In this document: positions 35,632-45,383 of the stretch, one piece after another
Position numbering within the stretch: position 1 is the stretch's first letter
Layout of the letters: the number at the start of each line of letters is the position of its first letter
Origin: Ophiosphaerella korrae
Lineage: Eukaryota > Ascomycota > Dothideomycetes > Pleosporales > Phaeosphaeriaceae
DNA length: 64,000 nucleotides
Reading direction: 5' to 3'
NCBI GenBank assembly: GCA_028456385.1
Contig: JALNQF010000054.1
Span: 62,001-126,000 of the forward strand
The notes under the pieces: generated by a model
The model's input: only the letters and a program-made list of their open reading frames with translations
Database searches by the model: none
Told to the model about the DNA's origin: nothing
Made by a program: the position numbers and the translations under genes

Positions 35632-36240
35632 ATGGAATTCGGGTCTTACAACGTCAGAACTGTCTTCATGCCTTCATACGACACCGCTACAAGAGCCCAG
35701 GCTTTAACCTTGAAGCTTGTAGGCTACTCAAATGCTGAGATCGAAGCTATCACCGGTATCCAACCCCGAACGCTCAATACTCTACACCGCAAAGCGATCG
35801 CACGAGGCCTCAACCCAGCAGAAAGCAAGAAGATCCTTGACTGCCACGTTAAAGATGGCCAGCGCTCTGGCCGCCCTACAAAGTAGACTAAGGATGTTAT
35901 TACAGAGGTACTTTTAAAGGTCCGTAAAGATAGATATGCACGGGAGAAAACCTACACTCAGATTGTAGTAGAAGTTAGAGGAGTGTCAGGTATCACAGTC
36001 TAGCGAATCCTCTGGTCCGCAGGCTTCTAAAAGACAAAGCTAACAAGAAACCTAGCCTTACACCTAAAATAAAAGAGGCATAGCTTAAGTTTGCACTTGA
36101 TTATAAGGATTAGATTGAGAGAATTCCTAGGCATATCCAGAAGATTATTGAACTTAAGGGTGGGAATGAGTATAAGGAAGGGAAATCTGATAAGGCAAGG
36201 CGCTTCAAAGCACATCTGGAGGATTGGGAGGATGTAGAAT
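35632..36240 (+). pseudogene. Tc1/mariner transposase remnant (helix-turn-helix region)
   Basis: The open part (35632-35886, 84 aa) shows a paired helix-turn-helix domain: ALTLKLVGYSNAEIEAITGI then RTLNTLHRKAIARGLNP, ending DGQRSGRPTK. The frame continues through stops as TKDVITEVLLKVRKDRYARE, SGITV and RILWSAGF, typical of the second helix-turn-helix and linker of Tc1 transposases. Stops at TK/TKD and ITV/RIL are TAG codons where CAG or TGG would be expected. The DDE/DDD catalytic core is not recognisable, so the element cannot move itself. Confidence 0.8.
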
Positions 36241-36286
36241 AACCTAAATTGAGAATTTGGTGGCGTTTTGTGGCGCAGGCTATTAT

Positions 36287-36326
36287 GCACGGTCTAGGAA
36301 AAGACTTTTGAAAGGCACCTCTGTAC
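36287..36326 (-). repeat. right terminal inverted repeat of the Tc1/mariner element
   Basis: Reverse complement of 35528-35567 with three transition mismatches. Confidence 0.9.
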
Positions 36327-37749
36327 TGGCTCTAGTTTAGTTGCTCTCATTTAGTTGTTCCCATTCAGTTGTCAACTGCGAGAGCTAATTTCTCCTTCAA
36401 TTGACACCGAGATCAATATAGGAAACGAAGAGAGTGTATATAAACCTGAGAGATCGAGTAGGTATGTGTATGTTGAAATTCTACCTTGCAATCTGCCCGT
36501 ATTCACTCATACCCTTGAAAGGCGCCTTCCCAGCCACTATTGCCGACAACTGCAATAGCTACTTTTCTCGGTAGCAATTTACCAAGCCGTATTGCATTAT
36601 AGGAGAATGCCGCGACGAAATAAACCTAGCGACTTTAGGATCTAGGCTGTCCTAGGAACGGTGTTCGACCAACTATCACGACACGCGCTGCAGGACCGAG
36701 ATTCACTTCTCAATACTAATAAACAAAAATGTACTGTTATTAGAGCGGTGTTCTATCTTCTCCTTCCTGTCACCTACACCAGATAAGTCCATATAGGTGA
36801 GTCGTACATCTACCAACTACGGGTTAGTACCAATCCATCCTCTTTCACTGACATAGTATTATTCTTAAACAGCCCAGTGCTGGTGTGCAAATTGAGAGGG
36901 CGGCGGCGATTGCGAATAAAGGCTAGATCTGAGCCGAAGTTCGACCGAGGAAATGGGTAAGCCTAATCACTCATGCTGCTGGCGTGTGAGAATCCTATTC
37001 TTCTCTTTCTTGTATTCCGGGCAGCCCGGTGCGAGGCCCAGCGCGGACGTTGGCAGTTCACACATCATAGATGGATCATCTCGCACTCAAGATGTCCTTC
37101 CTATCCGCACATATCGCACGTCTCCGGTCGCACGCAGTCTTGAGCTTTGTGTCCGAACCTTTTGCACCTCAAACGTACCACCAGAGTAGTTTAAGCAGGC
37201 AGATACTCCGATAAGAGCCTTAGCTGCTAGGGAAAGCTACTGTATTATTGCAACAGCTTGACTATTGCCTAGGGAGATGACAGGTACACCCAGAGTGAAG
37301 TATGAATCCATGACAAAACACAAATCGTTCCAGTCATTCTAATATGTGAAAAGGATTTTCAAAAGTCTGTGCTAGTCATGATCTGCTGAGATTGGTTATG
37401 GCCATCAAGCTGGTTGAGCAGATTATTAGTGATAGCTGCTGGCAAAAGCTTCATGGAATAATCTAACTCCCATGGGAAAAAAAACCCCCCGAGACACTGG
37501 GCAGTATTCGTAGCAATCATCCTCCCAATGGTGTCACGAAGACAAAAAGCTAAGCATTCCTGTTTCCACAGCTTGATTTGTCGGCACAACAGGTGCTCGC
37601 CTAGAAGAGTGGCATTTTGTCAGTCGCAGTTTGCTTTCTACAACAGCGGCGGGATTCGCATTGCCTGGCCTGCTCTTGTAGTATGTATCTAGAGGTCATT
37701 TATTCGTTATACCTGCACAATTCGAAACATCCACGTGTGTATGTTCTAG
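36327..37749. other. degenerate, gene-poor sequence between two relics
   Basis: Short frames occur (for example 37359-37589 minus, LWKQECLAFCLRDTIGRMIA) but no family was recognised. A stretch starting ATGCCGCGACG near 36607 resembles a decayed start of another coding element, but this is not supported by any motif. Confidence 0.4.
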
Positions 37750-38222
37750 GGTTAGACTTGTAGCTCTCAAAGTAATGGTAGAAAGGGCCTCTCAAGGCTC
37801 GGAGCCTTGGCGGACCAATTGACATCTGGCCCAAGCTTGATAAGCATCCGTACTGTCTCCTCTGACCTAGGCTTAGTTACGTAGTGGAGAGCAGTCTTGC
37901 CGTCCGTATCAAGTGCGTCAACGTCCCGGCCCAAGCTCCCTTAAACTTTGCTCGATTCCGCGACAGAAACAAAAGCATACCGTGCTACAATGGCGAAGAG
38001 AGGTAAACTATGCTTCATTTCACGTACAAAAAATTCCTGGAGAGCGCTCAGAATATTAGGCGAATTATATACTAGCGCCCGTTCGAGTGGAATCTGGCCC
38101 TTGTGGTCCCGCAATTCGCAATTCGCAATTCGCACCGCTGCCCAGTGCAACGGGGTTTGTTTTTCATCATCCAGGCCATTTATGTTGAACCTTTCGTACT
38201 TCGCTGTATGGATACCATCAAT
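37750..38222 (-). pseudogene. ankyrin-repeat gene relic
   Basis: On the minus strand, an ankyrin unit with the TPLHWAA signature reads near 38160-38130 (GLDDEKQTPLHWAAVRI), then a degraded unit DHKGQIPLERALVYNSPN (about 38090-38045). After a stop another unit reads RDVDALDTDGKTALHYV and then SEETVRMLIKLGPDVNW (about 37930-37820). An imperfect expansion of a 7-bp unit at 38111-38134 shifts the frame. Neither a start codon nor flanking domains were found. Confidence 0.75.
38111..38134. repeat. 7-bp tandem repeat (GCAATTC) x3
   Basis: Three perfect copies plus GCA inside the ankyrin relic; the unit length is not a multiple of three and would shift the frame. Confidence 0.9.
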
Positions 38223-38667
38223 CAGCTGCTAATGAGAAGCTGGGGAAGTCATTTATTGTTTAGTCCCTTCGGTGGACTATTCTTCCGTCTTTGAATGGTT
38301 TACGTGTGATTGCCAGAAGGCAGAGGCCGCGTCACGATGTACGGCTGGATAACAAAGCTTTAGTCATCACTGTGGCTGATGAGTGTGGCTAGCGCAAGTA
38401 GTAGTTTAGATGTAGGACTCGATAAATCAAATTCGCTGGCATTGCACGACTGAAATTGCTGTTTACAGATTTTGGTGTTTCTAAAGCGAAATATCGTATA
38501 GTGCCGTGCACAATTAGCTTCCAGTTTTTACACGCTGCGGAATTTTACCCCGCAACAGCCCCTGTTGCGCTCAGCTTAGACCTTGCCTCGTTTGCTTTAG
38601 CTTGATACGGCGTGTTCTTGCGTCAATATGGCACAATGTTATCCGAATTCAACAGTGGGGCATCTAT
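38223..38667. other. intergenic, with copy 2 of the dispersed repeat
   Basis: It contains the second repeat copy, 38505-38613; no gene was recognised. Confidence 0.5.
38505..38613 (+). repeat. dispersed direct repeat, copy 2
   Basis: Partner of 35235-35342. Two copies about 3.2 kb apart flank the Tc1/mariner element and the ankyrin relic. Confidence 0.8.
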
Positions 38668-39137
38668 TTACGCCTTGCCCTTCCGCCTGAGCTCTTCTTC
38701 CTCTTCTTCTCTTAACTGTTGATCAATCTTTGCTCCCTTGCTGGGCTCATTTCCATGTGCGCGTGCGGGCAGGGTAGCGTCTTGCTGGCGGCGTTGCTCG
38801 TCGATGGAGAGATCTTCGCTCTCCTGCTCGCGCTTCTCTTCGCGTTCAAGCTTGTTCTTTATAGAGCGTTCATCCTCTGCAGACAAATTAATATTTTTTC
38901 TTTTCATGTCTCTAGCAATGTGGAGGTGTTTCACGCTCTGATCGATTGTGTGTCTTTTATTGAGTCGAGATCCAATCCACATGGTGAGTACTTACTTGAG
39001 TCTAGAGCCTTGTGTGAATGTTCTTTGCCTTCATGAAACCGGTTCTCTTTCTTCTGTTCCTCAATCTCTGAGTTTTTGACGTTGCGCTGGTCACCAGCCT
39101 CGTAAACTTGAGCGTTGCCGACCTTGGATTGAGTCAT
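38668..39137 (-). CDS. small hydrophilic, charged protein of unknown function, 127 aa
   Basis: Exon 1 is 38996-39137 and exon 2 38668-38909; the 86-nt intron (38910-38995) runs GTAAGT to CTAGAG, and the join S-N-M-K-R keeps the frame. The protein is almost wholly charged: EIEEQKKENRFHEGKEHSHK, then NLSAEDERSIKNKLEREEKR, then LPARAHGNEPSKGAKIDQQL and a tail REEEEEELRRKGKA. The HGNEPSKGA block looks like a conserved anchor of a small fungal family whose function I do not know. Length and composition suggest a coiled or intrinsically disordered cytosolic protein. Supported by the splice join giving an exact multiple of three. Confidence 0.75.
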
Positions 39138-39727
39138 GATGATTAGAGTGTATAAGTGACGTTTGTTTGGAGTCTAGAAGGGTATAAAGAAGTGGATTTA
39201 GATATTCCAGGTACGTTGTGGGTTTGAGTGGTATCTTATACCTGGCGGTTTGTCCGTTTTATACAAATTTTCTCGATGACGTCGCTACGTAGTGGTGAGA
39301 TCATTGTGGGGAAAGTATGTTGTTAGATGCCTGGGAACCTCTTGGTAAACTACCTGGTGATGCGCCTGACAAGCGAAGTAGCTCAACTTGCCATGGTGTG
39401 TACCTTTTCTAGAAGGAGTGGTGCCCGGCCTACATCAGACGGATTTTTATGGATTTGCATTTGGACGAATCGATATGATTGGAGATTCATGCCCATTTTA
39501 ATAGAAGAGCATTATTGCAAGTCTGAATGAGAGAAGCACGTATATTTCCCAAATCATGCTCAAGTACCAACATAATACGCCGACCCGAGTACTGCCTTTT
39601 CATGTCCGATTCATATTTATAATGCTACCTCGCTAACCAGTGAATGCCAATGGAAAACCCAACTCTCTACACATCGTAAGCTCACAGAGATATCAAGGAC
39701 TACCTCTCTTCCATAACCTGGCCCGCC
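39138..39727. other. intergenic region
   Basis: Promoter of the small charged protein gene and 3' flank of the next minus-strand gene; no additional feature was seen. Confidence 0.5.
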
Positions 39728-41167
39728 TCACATCCCCTCAACCACACATCTCGCCCCGTTCCCCACCCGCTCACGCCCATCACCACCCTCCATCCCCTCC
39801 ACCGCCGCTTTCCCAGGCTTATCATGCAAACTCTCAATCCACATAACCCTCATCATCACCGCCTTAACCTCTGCCCAGTCCATCCCAGCCCAGCCCCCAC
39901 TCATCCACGCCCTTCGAACCCACATTTCATCAGCTTTGCACACGGACCCCGCGACAGCAAGGAGAATCCAACTGCGCAACGGCTCGTCCAGCATGCCCGC
40001 AGCTTCAAACGCGCCCGGCAACGCGTTTGCCAGACACGTGTACTCAATAGCACGTTTAGGCACTTTGAATGCTGTGGTTAGGAATGCGAGGAGCGCGAGG
40101 CGGACCAGTTCTTGCATCGAGTCGCTGAGAATGTGCGCGAGGTGTAGTAGCCGGGATTGCAGCGAGCCGAGGATGTTTTGGAACCAGGATGCCGTGTGGG
40201 TGGTGTGGGTAGTTATGGTGCGGTTCAGGGTTATGGCCAGGGCCTGGAAGTCGCGGAAGAGAGTACTTAGACGGGGGTTCCAGTGTGGCGGGGGTGTGTA
40301 GTGGGAAGATGGGATGGGTGCGATGGAGAAGAGGGGTGTCCAGGAGATGGTGTGGAGAGGGGGAAGGAAGAAGGGTTTTTGGCCTGTGTTTAAGTGGTAA
40401 GCTAGATCAATACTATATCACAATCAGTCATCCACATGCCAAATCTAGTGCCAGGGCCGTACGCATTGCACTCACCAATCAATCTTAAACGACAGCTTCG
40501 GCCGTCTCCTCAAAAAACCCCTACCCCCCCGCATCTCCACCAACCTGCTCAGCCCCCTGAAATGTGCCGCACAAGCCTTCCACTCCCCATACGTCGCCGC
40601 CATGAGAGCCAACTGCACAACAACATACAAGACCGCCTCGTCCCCCTGCACGTCGCCCTCCACCCTCTTCCCCAGCAACGCAAGCGTCTCGCCATGCCAC
40701 TCGCGCGTCTTCCCCCCCATGACGCCGTCCCAGCCCGGCCGCGTGAAGTCGTTGACTGCATAGCTGGCACACAGCGTGGACGTCAGGAACACGGGGTCAG
40801 AAAAGACCCAGGAGAAGGACACGTTGTCGACGTCGAAGTCTATGCATGTTTGCAGCGGGGTGAGGGGATTGTCGAGCACGGCAAAAGCAAAGCTTTTGAA
40901 GATGAGACCTTGATCGGACAAATCGAGATCTGGCACCGCATAGAGCACGAATGGGCCCAGGGATGCGGGGATCTGCGTGGCCAGTGTGTCGCGCAGGAGC
41001 GGCTTTGTGGGATGCTTTTTTTGGGCCTGTTTAGTTTCGCGCTGGGAGCGCCTAGAGGTTGTGCGCTTGTTGCGGCCTTGCATGCAGGCGCTGCGGATGA
41101 ATGGGTCTTTGCCTGGCTTGAGGTTGGAGGACGGGTCGAACAGGACGAATTGGAAGGTGGGTGGCAT
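39728..41167 (-). CDS. fungal transcription-factor-like protein (Fungal_trans_2 type), 458 aa
   Basis: Exon 1 is 40476-41167 and exon 2 39728-40412; the 63-nt intron (40413-40475) joins KID-C-IDLAYHLNTGQ. The start FQFVLFDPSSNLKPGKDPFI followed by a basic stretch (RNKRTTSRRSQRETKQAQKK) is typical of ascomycete proteins carrying the PF11951-type regulatory domain but lacking a Zn(II)2Cys6 cluster. The middle part (FSWVFSDPVFLTSTLCASYA, GKRVEGDVQGDEAVLYVVVQ, HFRGLSRLVEMRGG) is the characteristic helical region. The C-terminus is rich in Trp and Ala (WVRRAWMSGGWAGMDWAEVK). Starts at 41203 or 41167 are both possible; 41167 matches the usual beginning. Its targets are unknown; the neighbour across the shared promoter is an SDR. 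Confidence 0.82.
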
Positions 41168-41734
41168 GGTTATGGCGGTGCGTGTGGAAATTGGTGTGGG
41201 CAACGGCCGGATTGTTGTCTCTTAAAAGCTAACAAAGGGACCATGGTGACGACTCAGGATGCGTGGCGCGGTGTAGAGAAGTGGAGACGTGTGCTGGGCA
41301 TGTAAGATTTAAGAGTAAACTTGTCAGCCTCATCAGCCTCGTGCACGGGTGGCTTAGCCTAACGACCACATTGCTGCCCCTTTTGGGCAAGGGCTAGGCT
41401 GTGTTTGGAAATGGGATAGTCGACGGTCGAGTCAGCGAGACTACTATGCCAAGTAAGTGTCGCTGTTATTTTGGCCGAAGTCAAGCATTTCTTCATTTTA
41501 GACATAGTACAAATGCCAATGTTGTTCTTTGCTCATCTTTCCAAGACTTATAAATTCCAAAACATATCCCTGGGCATTTCAACTAACTGTCCATTTCCAC
41601 AATTGCACCTCTCTTTGTTGACTGTACCGGCCGTTATCTCTATCTATTCACTTTTAAGTCTCTCTCTCAACAGTGCCAACTATACCCTCTCCTCACCTCC
41701 TCTCATCTCAACCACCCACCCCTTCACCAGAATA
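41168..41734. promoter_or_regulatory. divergent promoter region between the transcription-factor-like gene and an SDR gene
   Basis: A 567-bp interval between start codons on opposite strands. A CT-rich stretch just before the SDR start (41590-41730) is typical of fungal promoters and 5' UTRs. Co-regulation is inference. Confidence 0.5.
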
Positions 41735-42799
41735 ATGTCTTGTCCTTCCTCCTCTTCTTCCCCCTCTCCTAAACAGCCTTCCATCTCCCTCCCTCCCTAC
41801 CAGCCCTCCCGCCTATCCTTCACCCTCGCTAGCGCTGCAGCCGCCAACAAAACCCCCACGCCCTCCCTCTCCAACCACACCATGCTCATCACTGGCTCAA
41901 ACACCGGCATCGGCCTAGCATGCGCCTCCATCCTGCCCACCCTCGGCGTCACCCATTTGATAATGGGCGTGCGCAGCGTGTCCAAAGGCGAGGCCGCCGC
42001 CCAAGACATCCGAACCGCACACGCACGCTGCCGTGTCAGTACCTGGCAACTCGACATGAGCTCGTACGCCAGCGTCCAAGCGTTTGCCCAGCAATGCCGC
42101 GAGCTACCGCGCCTGGACATTGCCATCCTAAACGCCGGCGTGGGGACGGGCCTGGAGTCAAAGTACAACGCCCAGACACACCACGAGGAAACGATCCAGG
42201 TAAACTACCTCTCCACGGCACTGTTGTCCATCCTCCTGCTCCCCATCCTCGCGCCCAGGACGCCCATATCAAAGCCAGGCCGCTTGCTCATCGTCGGCTC
42301 CGGCACCGCGATTCACGCCACGTTTCCAGAAAAAGACGCGAACCCACTGCTCCCCGCCTTCGACGTCCCCTTTTCGGGCTTCGCGGCGGCCGGCGAGCGC
42401 TACGCGACATCAAAGCTGCTGGTCATGATGCTAGTATACGAGCTAAGCAAATGGGTGTCGGCGGACCAAGTCATTGTAAATACCGTAGAACCAGGCCTCA
42501 CGTCCGGCACGCAGTTGCACCGCGATTACACGGGCGGCGCGAAGATGGTCATGGGATTCGTGAAGAGGATATCGAGTCGGACGCCCGAGCAAGCGGCGTA
42601 TACGTATGTGGATGCTGTGGGGGTGCAGGGGTGCGAGAGTCATGGGAGTTTTGTCATGTTTTGGGAGATTTGTGGGTTTCCAAAGATCATGTACACGGAT
42701 GAGGGACGCAGGACGATGGCAAGGCTGTGGGATGAGACGATGGCGGAGCTGGAGTTTGCGGGGGTGAGGGAGGTGCTGGCGCAGGTGAAGAGGAGATAG
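41735..42799 (+). CDS. short-chain dehydrogenase/reductase, 354 aa
   Basis: Single-exon SDR. Ser/Pro-rich N-terminal 45 residues precede the Rossmann domain: MLITGSNTGIG is the cofactor loop, MGVRS lies after strand 2, LDMSSYASV follows, and LDIAILNAGVG is the NAG motif. The catalytic Ser region reads GRLLIVGSGTA and the Tyr-x3-Lys is YATSK (GERYATSKLLVMML). The C-terminal part NTVEPGLTSGTQLHRD is usual for this group of fungal dehydrogenases, which commonly reduce ketones of secondary metabolites; the substrate is unknown. The first in-frame ATG after a CT-rich leader (41735) was chosen; the frame upstream is open only through a TTG codon. Confidence 0.9.
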   Translation: MSCPSSSSSPSPKQPSISLPPYQPSRLSFTLASAAAANKTPTPSLSNHTMLITGSNTGIGLACASILPTLGVTHLIMGVRSVSKGEAAAQDIRTAHARCRVSTWQLDMSSYASVQAFAQQCRELPRLDIAILNAGVGTGLESKYNAQTHHEETIQVNYLSTALLSILLLPILAPRTPISKPGRLLIVGSGTAIHATFPEKDANPLLPAFDVPFSGFAAAGERYATSKLLVMMLVYELSKWVSADQVIVNTVEPGLTSGTQLHRDYTGGAKMVMGFVKRISSRTPEQAAYTYVDAVGVQGCESHGSFVMFWEICGFPKIMYTDEGRRTMARLWDETMAELEFAGVREVLAQVKRR

Positions 42800-43920
42800 A
42801 TTTGAGACGAGGAATTCCATGGTTTTGCCTTCGGGAGTACAGGTCCAGGCGTGCGGTGGCTCCTCAAGGATTTTCACCTGGCTGATTACCATTTCGTATT
42901 AGCCGTCCTTTGGTAGCTTACCGTGACACACATTTCCGCCCATGGCAATGTTAATCATCAATCTAAACTCTTCCATTCTCCTTGTCTCCAGAGGAATATT
43001 GCCCTTCATAACCGGCCTGCCGTCAATATATCATATCATGCGGCCACGCTAGTTGGAAACGCCATCGTCTTCCACCTAGGCGAAGCCAAACGTGTGAGGG
43101 CGGCACGACATATCGTGGAGGTGGGTCTCGTGCACGCGATGCTTATCCCAATCCTCGCCATTGTGATGGCCTCAATGCAAGCAACAATGGTTCACACAGT
43201 CGCCATTCCAGCTCTCGAAAAGATCCACCCCGCTATCCTTGGGGACAGCCAGTAAGCTGGCCAGATGCCCTCGGCCATGGGCGGCAGAATCGTAGCCATG
43301 AGGTATCCGCGTGGTCGCGACAGGATCTAGCGCGACGTCAGCCGGGCAGACTGGTAGCTGCCGCCCTAGACGAGCCCGCGGATGATCAAGCGGTTGTTGT
43401 GGTGGAAGGAATTTGCCGGGTTGTTAGTGTACATTTGCTTTTCGTTGTTGCCCCAGCCATGGTCGGCGATTTCATGGCGGAAATTGTGCGATACAGGCGT
43501 CGCGCGGTCAAATGACGGCTCCCGGTATACCTTTTCGCTGTGTGGAGGCAGCATGTTCTGCGGCGGCGGCGGCGGCGGCGGCGGCGGCTGCGCAGAAGTC
43601 GGTCGGTTCTGGGGGATGGGTGGTGGCCCGCGTTAGAGCTGCGGTAAGTGCGACTTGCTAGCCTGGGGGATGGGTAATGGGCCCTATCGTTGCCGCTGAG
43701 GCGGTAGAGAGCCTCATTGCTGCTGAGGAGCTCCCCATTGCTGGTTCGACCGAGGGCCTTGCTGGTACTGATACTAGTTCGGCGACGGATACTGCGGTTG
43801 GCCCTGCGGTTGGCCCGGCGGTGGGTAGCCCTGACAGCCCTAAGGCGGCTGCTACCCTGGATAGCCGTATTTTTGGGAAATTTTGGAATTATTGGCCTTT
43901 ACTTTGTCTTTTGTGAGTAG
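42800..43920 (-). pseudogene. relic of a GH16 endo-beta-glucanase-type glycoside hydrolase
   Basis: Minus-strand pieces: a Pro/Gln/Gly-rich leader with GYPPPGQPQGQPQYP (about 43860-43790, with several TAG stops at CAG sites); NPANSFHHNNRLIIRG (near 43410); SYQSARLTSR, RPRGYL and MAEGIWPAYWLSP (43340-43240). After a frame change come DLFESWNGDCVNH, GHHNGEDWDKHRV, RPHTFGFA and IDGRPVMKGNIP, with MEEFRLMINIAMGGNVCHGK and YEMVISQVKILEEPP. These match the concanavalin-A-like GH16 fold. The active-site motif ExDxxE reads G-V-D-L-F-E, so the nucleophile Glu is lost. Stops replacing Trp occur at 43172-43174 (TGA), 43076-43078 (TAG), 43049-43051 (TAG) and 43031-43033 (TGA). A (GGC)n run at about 43560-43587 lies in the old leader. 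The 3' end abuts the SDR gene. Confidence 0.85.
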
Positions 43921-45383
43921 TTATCAAAAGTTCCCCACATGTTTGGTGGCGGGTGAAAGGCACCAGACACCTGCAAGAGCTAAGCCAAGCCAAGTTATGA
44001 CGTAACCACGCTAAATTATGCACGACACACAATGTCGCAGATGCACTAATGTATAGTATTCTCTTGTTGGTGTCGATAGATAATACAATCTCCTTTGCCT
44101 ATCGTGTCCTCTAGCAATAACCGCCTCGCACTATAATTTATCCACACTACAAAGAACAAGCTATTAACCTCAGCCACACCTCTATTCCAGCCCATCATTT
44201 ATCCTCCCAATTCCACCCACCAGCTACGTGTTACACAACTGACGTTACTCCTCCCAAGCCTAATTACATAATTTACTAGCACTAAGAAATTATTAGCTTA
44301 GAGGCCTCTATTTTTAAATATAAAAGCCTCCAGATATTGTACCCTCCGAGCCGATCTAATAATATTTATAAGGAAAGAACACCAAATTTTAGGTGCCGAC
44401 CGCGATGCATGATATGTATAGGTAAAATGTGCTTGCAGCGTCGGAGATCCGGAGCTGTCCATCAAAAATCGCCTTGTTTGACATGGCTTGGCACCCTGAT
44501 GAAACTTGTCACAACCAACTGCAAATATCAACTCTAGTCTTGATATTTCTTTTCTTTTCTCTAGATGCAATAACCTTTTCTCATTATGCCAACCCTAACT
44601 GTCAATCACTTTCTAACCTTTCGATTTTGTCTTGCTCCCATCAAACTCTACTCTCTTTTGAGCCGTCATCCAACGTTTCTTATTTTCCTCCCATGTTTCT
44701 CATTCGATTCAACACGTCCATGTTTCAGTTTTTCCGCACTTATTAAGTAAACCCATATCACTATGCTACTCATCTCTTTGCTCTCGCCTCGTACTAAACC
44801 GCCATACCTGTGCATGATAGCACAGTCATCGTCTGCGATGTTCCCACGGGGAGGTTCTGTGAAAAAAAACCCTCTCTCTGGAAATCGTTGGATAAATATT
44901 GCTGAACATTTGCTTCTCCTCCATGTTTAATTCACCAAACTAAGCATATAGGCGGCTCATAAGCGTCTGTGTCCCCAACACCCTCTGTAACACTATTGTA
45001 CTACTGTTAATAACTCCATGATCTGACTCATACCTTCTGCTCCAGAATAAAGCCATGTAGGCTTCTTAAATGATTCAATCTCTAAAAGTTGAAGGCTTCC
45101 ATGGCCTCTTCGACCATCTCCGCCCGCCCCTCAAGACTGCTCATCTGGATAACCAGCTTTCCTGTTTACTAGCTTAGCTCACGATGACGCTCATGAATAT
45201 GCCCTTGGGTATCATTAGAATGATTCTCAGGGAGGCCGTCCTCACACGTGGACTGACACGCGCGATCAGACTCCGTCTAGTAAACCGTGCGTACAGACTG
45301 CCATATCGAAAGCAAATCCACCATCTAACCAAAACTTAGGGCTCTTTTCAGAAGAGATTGTAGATGCCCTATGTACAACAACC
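43921..45383. other. 1.5-kb AT-rich intergenic region
   Basis: No gene recognised. Long CT-rich stretches (about 44560-44740) and AT-rich DNA precede the ankyrin gene and may form its promoter. Confidence 0.45.

Larger units (their letters stand above)
35528..36326. mobile_element. degenerate Tc1/mariner-type DNA transposon, 799 bp
   Basis: Terminal inverted repeats of 40 bp lie at 35528-35567 and 36287-36326. Three mismatches are visible, all of the G/A (C/T) type. A broken transposase lies between them. The element is shorter than an autonomous Tc1 element (about 1.2-1.8 kb) because the catalytic part is mostly missing. Its boundaries were taken from the inverted ends; a TA target-site duplication is not clearly preserved. 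Confidence 0.85.

Noticed and set aside
36607..36780. possible second transposase start (MPRRNKPSDF-like)
   Set aside because: Only a short resemblance, followed by stops and no recognisable domain.
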